64,000 bases of DNA from Carya illinoinensis (taxonomy: Eukaryota > Streptophyta > Magnoliopsida > Fagales > Juglandaceae): contig NC_056757.1 in the NCBI RefSeq assembly GCF_018687715.1, positions 31,123,501 through 31,187,500 of the forward strand. The letters run 5' to 3'. Positions 53,654 through 64,000 of this stretch are shown here, piece after piece. The notes under the pieces were generated by a model. The model did no database searches and was not told where the DNA came from. It was given only the letters and a program-made list of their open reading frames with translations. The translations under genes and the position numbers were made by a program. Each line of letters opens with the position of its first letter. Positions within the stretch are counted from its first letter, which is position 1.

Positions 53654-56585
53654 TCAAGACAGATAACTGCTACCAAAGGGACTTCCGAGATATGGATTAG
53701 AAGCATGCTGAAGGGAGAGTTTGAGTGTGTGACTTTGAGATGCTCTGAATATGTGTATGCACTCCTGAAAATCAGCATCGCATTCCAAAAGAACCCAGTA
53801 CTCACGATCATCGTCCAAATACATGAGATCCACTCTACTGATATCATCTAGATTGAGTCTCCTTGCAATCTCTAGCTGCAAATCTCCAAAAGTCCAATTT
53901 GGTTGGAATCTAAACCGGATTTTTTCATCACCAAAAGTAGCTTTAACTCTAAAAGCACCAGTACCGCCATCTTGAGAATTATGGCTGCTGCTTTCTGGTG
54001 AAATGGGTAGAGTCTCAAGATCAGGAAGCCCGCCAAAAGATTTGAGGCATTCGGCTAAGGGGAGAAGGTTCTGTTCGTGTCGATTCAAGGTATGTAAGTC
54101 TGCATCACTGCAAGTCATAGGCAGCAATCCACCAGGGTTCTCTCTCATTATTAATATATCTGCATTACTCAAAGCATTGATGGGTGTTCTATGTTGCTGT
54201 GCTCCAGTACTGGCACAAAAGCTACTGGGACCAATGGTCTGGCCGCATGAAGAAGGCAGGGATTTTGAGTGAGTACCGGACCCATGGTTAAGTAAACCAC
54301 TCTCTGGTATAGGGTTTGATTGCTTTGAGTTGTCATTGATTTTCATTGACGAGAAAGAGCCATTTCCAGGGGAGTTCAATTCTGGGAAGTTAGTGTAGAA
54401 AGACCTGATTTGAATTGCACCCTCAGCTCCTTGAACTGAGTCGATTACACTCTGGAGTTTCCTCAGAGAGTGGCCTACCTTCTTGATCTTTCGAGATGGC
54501 CATCGTGTAATCCCGTGTTGCCTGCATATCCTTTTCAGGGTAGTCGGGCACACTGCAACCCAAAGAAAATGCTATATATGAGCAACATGTAATACTTGAA
54601 CTGGCAGATACATATTGAGTTGATTAAGGTTTTGAGTTCTTTCGTGTTATGGTAAAGGCAGCTCAAGAAAATTCTATAGAAAACTTGATCACTCCTAATG
54701 TTTTTTCATTAGAAATTCAAGTAATTTCAGTTCCATGAATTACATCATCTAAATTAGAAATAAAACTAGTACTTCTGACTTTACTAGTGATGGATATTTT
54801 CCTACCACCAATACTTTTAGCAGCATCTTTGAGGCTTCCTGCAAAGTATTGCCGGAGAACTGACAAGTTAATGATAGTCTTCTCTGTCTTGGTCCTCTTC
54901 TTCTCGCCTGTTTTTCTACCACTTGAACGCTGCCCGCCATAAGAATAAGAACCTCCACCACCATCCACACTACCTTTGGACCCAGAACTTTTCTGAAGTT
55001 GCCCAAATTCTGACAAGCCCTGCCCATTGAGTGATGCCCCCTGAGTGTTATCCCAGTGAGTTGTCACCTTGAATGCCTCCTTGGGATCTTCTTCTTGGTA
55101 CTCCAAGGAGATAGAGACGCCTTTGCCTTTGTGCTGGACCTCCGTCATGCGGGCAATCCATGATGACTCTTTCGAGCAGGCTTCTTTCAGAGGGGAAGAT
55201 ACTGATTTCTGCGGTTCTTCTTTCTTAATTCCAACATCTGAAGCAATCACCACTTCCTCAACTGAGTATATGACTTCTACCTCATCGAGTTCTTTCTCTA
55301 TTACAGCATGCAAATTCCTGCAAGCCTGTTTTAGAACAATGGACAATGAGTTGAGCATCTGCTTTTGTTCTTCAGTATCATGGCAATCCTTTGGTAAGAA
55401 AAACTCCAACAAAAAATCTGCTGAGCCAGTATAGAGGCTGCGGAAGGGGATTGCTACAGCAGCACGCAATCCAAACATCCTAGCATGGTGAGAGAGAGGA
55501 TATTCTGTCTTGCTAAAGGCAGTCATATCAGTTGCAAAACATGGTTTGGTTGTGGTGAATGCAGTCCCGACAGTTCCCTGACCTCGAAATAGGTGGTACT
55601 CGGAGCAGGCTTCATGGAAGCCCAAAACTTCTGCATCAGACACAAAGCAAGCCGTATCCACAGTTGAAAGACAATGAGCATAATTCTCATCAGATTGCCG
55701 GCATCCATCTTTACCTTGTTGGAGACAAGGGGCCCAAGTTAGAGCTAAAGGCAATCTATGTGCCTTGCAAACAGTTGCTAAAACCTCTAATATCTCAGCC
55801 AATGCTGCTTGGTACAACTCGCCATAATTATAAGCCTGTTGCAGATTTATATAAGATGGATGATGCTGGGAATAATTTACAAAGTTGAAATACTCGAAAA
55901 ATCCTATTGTTAACCGATAACGTCCTCTTACCTTTACACTTGGGGGGCTGAAGAATTGATAACTCCGAAGATCAACAGCCTGCAAAATGAAAATGTACTA
56001 CTTGTAAGAAGAAAAAATGAAAGATATTTGCAATAATTGCAGTTACTCACGTATTAGTACTTGAGTGGTAGATCGAATAACCAAAGACATAAAAATCAGA
56101 ACAACGAAAAGATGGAGGAAAAAAAGAAAAGAAAAAGAACGTACTTAGATAAAGCAACCGCATATTGCAGTTCATTCAACAGATCATTTAATCAGTAGTT
56201 TGGTTGCCAAGAAAATAAACTATTCCTAGCTAGATTAAACAATCATAATTTTGTTTATTTACGTTTAAAATAATTTAAAAGGCCATATCACGAATAAATA
56301 TGGGAGAATTTAGAATTTAAAAAAAAAATTAAAACCCCATGTATTCTTTCTTATATATCTAACTAATTATTACAATATTTAGTAATATTCGAATAATAGC
56401 AGACTCAGAATCGAAAACTCCACAACGAAGATATATATCATTAGGTAAAAGGAATGACTGGTTCTACCGCCACACATGCGGATCCTTGCAGTGCAATTTT
56501 TATTTTATTTTTTCTTAATGTATTTTTTTAATATATATATTTTTTAAAATCACAACATCATTAAAAAAATAATTTTTTTAATTAA

Positions 56586-56622
<37 letters not shown>

Positions 56623-58732
56623 AAAACTGTCGAGATCACATGTATAACTTCAGTACTACTATTTCTGAAGAGGAATAGACAACATTAATTATAAATGGAA
56701 ATTGCATAGCATCGATCGTCACAATTGTCTTGTACTATTCTACTATGCACATACGTCTAAACCCGTAAATTAGAAGCTCAAAGATTATCTATAAATAATA
56801 ATAAAAAATGATAGTCACAATTTTAATATCGATAAGCAGATCTGCTGCACTTCGGCAATTGACTATCGACACATACGCGTCCCACCAAGTAACTTCCCAA
56901 CCACCGATTACCTGGATAAAGTGGAACCGCGGCAAAAATCTCGATGTGTGACGCTCACGCTTGGCTTGTATTACGTGCCACAGCGTCATAATGCATCCTT
57001 AAGTTACAGGCACCGCAGCTTGAGGCACCGCATTAGTAGATTCTTTACCTCAAGATCTTTAAGATCTTTCCCAACCCATCTCACAATGGCGTGTGGTTTC
57101 AACATGCCACCACAGTTTCTTCACCCCTAGCAATCCAGTTCATCTGATGTCTATCTTTTTATTATATTTATATTTTTCCTAATTGATGATTTTGAAAAAG
57201 GGAATATAAGTCTTTTCAGAAAATATCTCAAAATAATAAATTGCAGTGCACCTTTAGCTTCCACTGCCTCGAGCAATGGCTACATAGCTCGCACGACTAT
57301 GTGAACTGCAAAAGACCATCATTTAAGATGCTGCCTTCTTTGCAGGCTGATATGGGTGGGGAGGGACCAAGTACTTGGTCTTAAAACCTTTTTTTTTTTT
57401 AATACTTTTTCGCTGTGGTTGTTGTAATGGGATATTTTTTGAGCCGGTAAACTCTACCCCTCTTCATGTATATCGTTTCCCTTTTTTTAATGAAATATTT
57501 TCTTGCTTAAAAAATAAATAAAAAAAAGGATGGATGCAAGCTGGCTTCGCATCTTCAAACAGGAAAAGCTAGGAATTAAAATAAGCTAGATGGTGCACTC
57601 TTGGTTGGACAATATTCCAACCAACTCTTAAATCATTTGAAGCTAGAATTAATATTGTTTAATATAACACGGACGTGGCTTATTAATAATAATATTTTAT
57701 TTCAACTTCATGCTACTTAATTAATGGATATATATATATATATATATATATAATATTTATATTAAAAAAAAGAAGAAGTCCAGGTAAGAATTTGGAGCTA
57801 GAATGAAGAAGAAGAAGAACCTCAAGATCAGCTTGGCAGACGTTTTCATGAAGTTCTGGGAGATGGTTGATGTTTTGATGATCATCAGTTGTGGCAATCT
57901 CAACAACACCCAAGCAAGTTCCACTCCCTCGTTCGAGAACAGGAAGGGCAAGAAAGCCTCGAACGCCGCAGTATTGCTCATGTGCATAGTTATTTATATG
58001 TGGGTATTCGTCTCTTTTGAAGAAACGAACATCAGGAGTCCATTCAGGCAACTTTTCCCAGAAAACCCTGCCAGGCAACCCTGCAGATTCCTCTATATCT
58101 TCCTCAACTGCAAACTGATATGCCCTAGAAACATCTCTGTAATTCGCAAGGCTCTTGCAGTTAGCACCAAAGGAGTATGGCTGATCCTGAGTGGTGAGGA
58201 AATATCTGCCTCCCGATGATCTCCTTATTGGCACCCATATCTGAATAAACACATTCATGTTCTTTGTAAATCCTGTCAAGTATCCAACTGCCAGAATTAG
58301 TCTCTCTTTCACTGACGAACAGGGTCCCGGATTAGCCCTTGGCCCAATCCACCATCTCCTGATCCCAAGCTCAGTACTGCCTTCTACAAGAATACCTTCA
58401 GATTCGGGAAAAGTTCCTTCGGTGAATTCTTCTTGGTAGATTTGCTGGCGGTACTGGTTGATGCTGAGATGACTGATAGAGTTTGTTTCCAAAGGAGGCA
58501 AATAATGATGTGAAGGGTACTCATGATTGAAAGCTCGGGCGGAAGCTGGTAGGGGGCCTGGAGGGAAAAGGTTTAAGTCCCCAGCGGTCTCCAACCAGCA
58601 TCCATCAAACAAAAGTTCATCCATGAAACCCAATTCTGTGTTACTGATATTACTCTCAGAGAAGTTCACGGATGTGGTGGAGTTGGACGTAAAGGCACCA
58701 TATTCCATGTTAAATTCCCGCTCGATTTCCAT
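53654..58732 (-). CDS. NLP: NIN-like protein transcription factor (RWP-RK and PB1), NLP1/2/3 clade
   Basis: Nitrate-responsive transcription factor of the nucleus. Exons on the minus strand: 58732-57821, 55979-55932, 55835-54806, 54552-53654, all GT-AG and in phase, giving 962 aa. The N-terminus has the clade signature FMDELLFDGCWLETAG. The GAF-like sensor region includes SSVKERLILAVGYL, GLPGRVFWEKLPEWTPDVRF, LPVLERGSGTCLGVVEI, LALTWAPCLQQGKDGC and FRGQGTVGTAFTT. The RWP-RK domain is about residues 629-690 (NLSVLRQYFAGSLKDAAKSI, CPTTLKRICRQHGITRWPSR). The C-terminal PB1 domain is about 864-948 (FRVKATFGDEKIRFRF, DLMYLDDDREYWVLLECD). Length is typical of the family. The first intron is 1.84 kb, rich in homopolymer and TA repeats. 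The region just upstream of the start codon is part of a tandem array. Confidence 0.95.
56590..56620. repeat. Long poly(A) tract in NLP intron 1
   Basis: An uninterrupted run of about 31 A lies in the first intron; the gene is read on the other strand, where it is poly(T). A second A-rich tail with an upstream AATGAAATATTTTC phrase (57490-57528) may be the end of an old retroposed copy. Confidence 0.75.
57728..57752. repeat. (TA)n microsatellite in NLP intron 1
   Basis: A run of TA dinucleotides of about 12 units lies close to the 3' side (plus-strand view) of the intron, near the donor of exon 1 at 57820. Confidence 0.8.
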
Positions 58733-58887
58733 ATCCGACTACTGTATTTGGTTTGAAAACACTCACGACCCGATCGATACACGTAAAGATGAAATACAGA
58801 AAGATCAGGAGCTTCCAGGAAATGTTACTTTTGCCTGAGTCCCGGCCAGAAACTGCATGTAGCATTAACTTCTTAGATAGAAATTAT

Positions 58888-60806
58888 AAACCAGATGCAG
58901 AGAAGGCTACAAGTTTCAAATACCAATTCAAGACCCAACTTGATCATCATCTCATGTTGTGATGTCTAGAAATTAAGTATATTTTATGAACAATCAAGAC
59001 ACAAAAAGAAACATGAAAGAAGGTTCCTCATTCTTTGTTATATATATATATATAGAAGATATAAAAACAAAAAATACAAGAAGCTAGCTGTGACGAAACG
59101 GAAAAGATCGAAAAAGCAACTCACAATATTATTACTTTGTTGAACTTCTTGTAAACCTCGATCGGTCTTTGAGCATCAAGCATGCATGGAATTATGTGTC
59201 AGGCCACTACTTCTTATAGTACTATATATATGCGCGCGCGCCCCGTCGAGTCAGAAGAATCCAGCTAGCTAGCAACAGTACATGATGATAAACAGCAACG
59301 ATTTTGGTAGCTAGACTGATCATCAGGAAATTAATCAATATCGGTACTACCTCCGTATGTACGTACGTAGTACTTGTTGCCTTTGTGGAAAAGGAAATAT
59401 GCATGCTGGTTAGAAGTTCTCCCGGTCGATCTAGTTTTGATTCAACTACTATATATTAATAATGCCTCAAGCTAGCTAAGTGATCTGTGCGTACTGCTTG
59501 TCTTGAGAATCTCCTACCAGAAATTAGACATTAATTAGAAGAATCTCCTGTGCAGTTTACTTTTTGGATGGTTCAAACACTTTGCCATGATGATGTATTT
59601 CTGCTAATGACATAAAATATATATTTATGAATCAAATAAAATATTAATGCAGTTTGAGAGGGACCTATATATAATATATATAATTATTAATTTGATTAGT
59701 CATTGAAAATGACATCCAAATTATATATATTTTTAAAATAAAAGGTATCATGACTAAACTAATTATATATATATATATTTAAAAATTATATATATATATA
59801 TTTAATCAACTGATCCCCATTAATTCATGAAAGTTGCTAATTAAAAAGTATTATAAATTCTTTGTAATACTCATCCCGGCCGCCACCAGTACTTTCGTAC
59901 ATATATATATATATATATATATATTAATATATACAATATAGAGTTTTTCTGCATGCAAGCGAATCTGTGAGCATACTAATCTGCATATCAATACTGTTGC
60001 ATTTATATGTAAAATTTAAATTGACCAAATTTTCATTAAAATCCTACTTTCTAATCAATCATGTTAGATGAGTGCGCATATTGATACACAAAATTACTTA
60101 CAACCAAATTTTACATATATATATATATATATAATATATGTATGTATGCGTCATTGATCATGTCATTGATCATCATGTATTAATATAAGCGGCGAATCGT
60201 TATCACAAATCAACCTAAATTTATATATATATATAGACTCATTTGCATGCGTACTCGATTCTAAACACAAAGTGACGTTATTGTATATATATATATATGT
60301 TAGTTAATCAGAAACTTCATCCATATATATTTTATTTTATTGTACATCTAATTATTATATACAATATTAATGAATATGTTTGAGGCTGACCCTGCATCCA
60401 CTTACACCCTCCTGCCTGTATATATATAATATGTTTGATAATGAACCAATTAATTAATGATTTCACCTCTGATATGACGTTGGTTTCTTGTCAGATACGA
60501 TGAATTATTTGCAGTTAATTGAGAAGAAAAATGATAGTTGCGGCAAACTTCCTGTAATTATTTAAAAAAAATAAATAATTATGAAATTTATATGAAAAAA
60601 ATTAATTTTTAATAACAAATCTCATTTTTCACGACAACTGGATGACGCTTATGTATTTCACGAATATATATATGTAGCATTATTCAATTGACAATTGACA
60701 GGCGGTCGTCGAAACAAAAACATACACGTACTCCATGTTTTTGTTTCGGTTTTGTTTTCAATGTTTTCGAGGATAATTTGGTCCCTTAATCAATTTGATG
60801 TTTTTA
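58888..60806. repeat. Tandem unit A of the NLP upstream array (about 1.92 kb)
   Basis: The unit begins AAACCAGATGCAGAGAAGG about 155 bp upstream of the NLP start codon. It shares a long ordered series of phrases with unit B: AAGTTTCAAA.ACGAATTC-like start, CCTCGATCGGTCTTTGA, ATCAGGAAATTAAT, TTTTGATTCAACTAC, AAAGGTATCATGACTAAACT, AATATAAGCGGCGAAT, ATATGTTTGAGGCTGACCCT and TTTGATAATGAACCAATTAA. No coding sequence is seen. It probably includes NLP 5' UTR or promoter DNA. Confidence 0.85.
60528..60690. repeat. MITE copy in tandem unit A
   Basis: It matches the family at 19739-19916: starts AATGATAGTTGCGGCAAAC, AT-rich middle with ATTATGAAATTTATATGAA, end ATGTAGCATTATTCAA. The copy at 63297-63472 occupies the same place in unit B, so the MITE was present before the tandem duplication. 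Confidence 0.6.
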
Positions 60807-60885
60807 AAACCAGATATTGCATAAGGCTTCAAGTTTCAAAAACGAATTCAAGACGTACCCGGCCAACTTGATCATCTGTTGTGAT

Positions 60886-60914
60886 GTCTGCAGTCCGGAC
60901 TCTATATCTTCTTC

Positions 60915-60957
<43 letters not shown>

Positions 60958-60980
60958 AAGAAGATATAGAAACAAAATTT
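60886..60980. repeat. (TA)n tract framed by inverted repeat
   Basis: The arms CTATATCTTCTTCATATA and TATATGTGAAGAAGATATAG (one extra base) enclose about 17 TA units, making a potential long hairpin at the start of unit B. Unit C has the right arm in a shorter form (ATATGAAGAGGATATAG). Confidence 0.7.
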
Positions 60981-62124
60981 AATACAAGAAGTGAAGAAAC
61001 AGGTTAATGGAAGAAAAAGCAACTCATAATACCATTGGAGAGGCTCTTTTATATATCTTCACAATTAGACTGGTCCAACTATACCAAATAAGGTGCATAC
61101 GTGAGGCCTAACGAGTTAAAAGACTGCAGGCATACTATATGCTCGCCACCTTGAGATCGCACTGCCTAATGAGATTAATATGGTAACCGTACTTTTGAGG
61201 AATCAGTGAAATATTTGTGATATTTGTTATCGATATGTGAATCCTTTCATTCTTAATTAAATAAATCTCGGGAATTTGATAATTGAGTCATTAAGATTTG
61301 CATAAAGAATGGAACTATCCTTAATGACAATATTAATCCACGTCTATATAAAGAGTTAATATTAGCAATCTAAGGTAACTTTTGATCCCTTATGATTGCA
61401 AGGTAATATGTATATATATTTTTAACTTAGACATTGGAGATGCACCAGGCACTAAAAGTCACCATATTTTCTTATCATAAATTAGCGGGCGAGATCAATT
61501 GGTAGTGAAACATGTCCAAAACAATTACTTTATCAAACTTTCTTAATTGTAAACCTCGATCGGTCTTTGATGAAGCATATATATCAGAAGAATGATCTAG
61601 CAATACATGATGATCAACAACGTCAAATATATTTGGTAGACTACTGATCAGGAAATTAATTAAGATCAGTAGTGCTTGTTGACGCCGGCTAGCTAGCTAA
61701 GTGTTTCCTTCTTATATATATATATATATGGACATTAAAGAAAATACATATGCTGTTGATCTCCCGCATGACCGGTACGTACGTTTTGATTCAACTACGT
61801 ACGTACTATATATTATTGCCTCAAGCTACGGACGTACGTACGTGATGATCTCTGTGACTCTGCGTGCAGTCTTTAATTGAGAATCTTCTATGTGCGTACT
61901 GCGTACTTAAACATGATCCCAGAAATCAAACAACGTTAGAAGAAAGGCACACAGACATTAATCTCTCCGGCTGTTTACTTTTTGCATATATATGGTTTAA
62001 ACAATTTGTCATGATCATCAATTTCTGTTAATTAATTAGTGCTCGATCGGATTTCCCAAAATATAATATTAACATCATGCCCTCGTACGTTAGTTGTTGT
62101 ATCCATATTGTGGTTACGTACCTC

Positions 62125-62125
<1 letters not shown>

Positions 62126-62187
<62 letters not shown>

Positions 62188-62188
62188 G
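62126..62188. repeat. (CT)n and (TA)n compound microsatellite
   Basis: About 23 CT units run directly into about 7 TA units. On the minus strand the CT tract reads as an open frame of Arg-Glu repeats, which is an artefact of the dinucleotide repeat. Confidence 0.9.
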
Positions 62189-62649
62189 ATATATGAATAA
62201 ATATTAATCCGTGCTTTGATCATCATAATATAACACGTAAAATATCAGGAAATTCACATTTTTTTGAGTTGTGTCACAAACTTTCACTTCAATTATATAT
62301 AATGGTCTATATATTATAATGAATTATACGTGTACACTATCGTGCAAGTTAATGCAGTTTGAAAGGGATATATATATAATTATTATAGTAATTAAGCAAT
62401 GAATTTGATTAGTCAATATTGAAAATGTATGACATTCAAATTATATGTATATATATTATTCAAATAAAAGGTATCATGACTAAACTATTTATAATTAATT
62501 AATGAGAGTTGGTAATTAAAAAGTGTTAATTCTGTGTACTGATACGCCGCAGTAGGCCACTTTCGTGCATATTATATGCGTCGTGATCTAATATAAGCGG
62601 CGAATTGTTATATATGTACACATCAACCTAAATTATATATAAACTCACT

Positions 62650-63060
62650 TGCGTCGTTACAAGAAATCTAAGATTTTTCCAGGGAGCACCTTCATGGCAA
62701 AAGGCCGTCTTTTTGTAGAAAAAAACTGTACACAACAATTTAATTTGTTCTTGGAAGCCTTGTGGCATATACGTCCTGAAAAAAAGGTATTTTTCTCCAC
62801 AGGATGCGTCGTCGATTCCACACAAAAACTCATCTTTTATATATATATATATATATATAGCAGTGCTACTCTGCCACCTGAGTAGCATTATTTATTATTA
62901 TTGTTAGTACATTTTGAACTTTTTTTCATAGTTTTTAATATTTTTCAATATTTTTAAAAAATAAAAAAATAAAAAAAAAATATACTTAAAATCACTTTCT
63001 TAATCATTAAATAAAAAAAAATTAGAATGATAAGCGGTACACTTCGGACAGAAAATAGTA
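62650..63060. repeat. Insertion present in unit B but not in unit A, MITE-like
   Basis: Relative to unit A, which continues directly from the AATATAAGCGGCGAAT region to the AATCAGAAACTTCAT region, unit B has about 400 extra bases. They begin GTTACAAGAAATCTAAGATT and include a TA tract, GCAGTGCTACTCTGCCACCT, a poly(A/T) middle, and AAGCGGTACACTTCGGACAG. It probably represents one or two small non-autonomous elements. The exact ends and a target duplication were not established. Confidence 0.5.
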
Positions 63061-63296
63061 TTTATATATATATATATATATATATTAATTATGTTAATTA
63101 ATCAGAATCTTCATTCATTTGTATTATAACAATATTGAATATGTTTGAGGCTGACCCTTCATTCACTTCCAATTCCTCCATATATATATATATATATGTT
63201 TGATAATGAACCAATTAATTAATGACTTCACCTCTGATCTCACGTTGGTGTCTAGTGCTCAAACATGATGAATTATTTGCAACTAATTAAGAAGAG

Positions 63297-63472
63297 AAAT
63301 GATAGTTGCAATCATGAGTGTAAACGTTATGTAATTATTTTGAAAAAAATGTAAATAATTACGAGGTTCACATGAAAAAAATTTAATTTTTTAATAGTAA
63401 ATCTCACTTTTTTTAAAATAACTGCACGACTCTTACGCATTCCACGAGTATTATATGTAGCATTACTCAATT
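63297..63472. repeat. MITE copy in tandem unit B
   Basis: Third member of the family at 19739-19916 and 60528-60690. It starts AATGATAGTTGCAATCATGA, has ATTACGAGGTTCACATGAAA in the middle and ends TATATGTAGCATTACTCAA. The 5' CATGAGTGT phrase is shared with the 19.7-kb copy. Confidence 0.7.
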
Positions 63473-63579
63473 AACAATAGGCTGGGTCATGTGTGCCAGA
63501 GGGAATTCAGGTTTTTGCTTGGTTCTGTTTTTCAATGTTTTCGAGGATAATTTGGTCCCTTAATTTGATGTAATTTTTG

Positions 63580-64000
63580 AAACCAGATATTGCAGAACGC
63601 TTCAAGTTTCAAAAACCAATTCAAGACGTACCCGGCCAACTTGATCATCTGTTGTGATGTCTGCAGTCCGGACTCTAAACCATGACTAAGATTTAAGTAT
63701 ATTTTATGAACAATCAAGACACAAATAGAAACATAAAAGAAAGTTTCTCATTCTTATATATATATATGAAGAGGATATAGAAACAAAAATTAATACAAGA
63801 AGTGAAGAAACGGATTAATGAAAGAAAAAGCAACTCACAGTATTACTGGATAGGCTCTTTTATCTTCACAATTAGATTGGTCCAATTATACCAAGTAAGG
63901 TGAATACGGGAGGGCTAAAGAGTTAAAAGACAACGGGCATACCACACGCTCGCCACCATGAGATCGCACCGCCTAATGAGATTAATATGGTAACCGTACT
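63580..64000. repeat. Tandem unit C of the NLP upstream array, cut by window end
   Basis: It is homologous to the opening of units A and B: AACCAGATATTGCAGAACGC, TTCAAGTTTCAAAAACCAAT, GTGATGTCTGCAGTCCGGAC, AAGAAGTGAAGAAACGGATT, then GAGATCGCACCGCCTAATGA and ATTAATATGGTAACCGTACT at the window edge (unit B: 61197). It retains the phrase TTAAGTATATTTTATGAACA found in unit A but not B, so the three units have exchanged or lost parts independently. Confidence 0.85.

Larger units (their letters stand above)
60807..63579. repeat. Tandem unit B of the NLP upstream array (about 2.77 kb)
   Basis: Starts AAACCAGATATTGCATAAGG. It is homologous to unit A in the same order but longer. Extra material includes a (TA)n hairpin near 60890-60980, the segment 61040-61540, and about 400 bp at 62650-63060 that unit A lacks. 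Its opening about 100 bp is nearly identical to that of unit C, including TCAAGACGTACCCGGCCAAC and GTGATGTCTGCAGTCCGGAC. Confidence 0.85.

Noticed and set aside
56921..57130. Open frame in NLP intron 1
   Set aside because: It lies in an intron on the opposite strand and has no recognisable motif.
62032..62226. Open frame with an Arg-Glu repeat
   Set aside because: It is a direct translation of a (CT)n/(GA)n microsatellite.

Overview
This is nuclear DNA from a flowering plant. The genes carry GT-AG introns, the product families are plant families (EXORDIUM-like, GAUT, P-type PPR, NIN-like RWP-RK, FAR1-related), and gene islands are separated by AT-rich DNA packed with small hAT-like MITEs, truncated LINEs, hAT elements and an LTR. 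A woody rosid such as a Fagales tree fits the overall look, but that is an inference.

Layout. 1-2.3 kb: AT-rich upstream DNA with a tRNA-like SINE remnant and a 261-bp tandem promoter duplication in front of an intronless EXORDIUM-like gene (2324-3394). 3.4-10.4 kb: intergenic DNA with MITEs and a two-exon TANGO2/NRDE-family pseudogene on the minus strand (about 9.5-10.0 kb). 10.5-19.3 kb: nine-exon bromodomain protein gene whose 5-kb fifth intron splits the bromodomain and holds a 3-kb LINE. 19.3-21.5 kb: a MITE and a receptor-like cytoplasmic kinase fragment. 21.6-26.4 kb: nine-exon GAUT3-type galacturonosyltransferase gene with a second LINE copy in intron 3. 26.4-30.7 kb: non-coding DNA with a 742-bp hAT element bounded by an exact 8-bp target duplication. 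32.5-35.5 kb: multi-exon FAR1-related (MULE-transposase-derived) pseudogene. 36.3-39.6 kb: a 3.37-kb LTR-like element with a 5-bp target duplication and an internal minisatellite. 40.4-40.9 kb: small GRF zinc-finger gene, minus strand. 42.5-48.6 kb: a complete 6.0-kb hAT transposon with an exact 8-bp target duplication, a decayed transposase, a captured HCF101-like gene fragment and a cluster of long palindromes. 49.0-52.3 kb: PPR gene. 52.4-53.1 kb: a third LINE fragment. 53.7-58.7 kb: four-exon NIN-like protein (NLP1/2/3 clade), minus strand. 58.9-64 kb: its upstream region, made of at least three diverged tandem units of 1.9-2.8 kb.

The five intact genes are ordinary housekeeping or regulatory genes: cell-wall or apoplastic growth (EXL), chromatin reading (bromodomain), pectin synthesis (GAUT), organelle RNA processing (PPR) and nitrate-responsive transcription (NLP). 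They do not form an operon-like unit. From memory, several of their Arabidopsis relatives lie close together (At2g17140 PPR, At2g17150 NLP1, At2g17230 EXL5; At4g38270 GAUT3, At4g38340 NLP3), so the gene order looks like an old conserved block that was later stretched by transposons. The most unusual material is the hAT element with its captured Fe-S-scaffold exons and palindrome cluster, and the repeated block upstream of the NLP gene. All exon joins given here were deduced by reading splice sites and phase and were not tested against transcripts.
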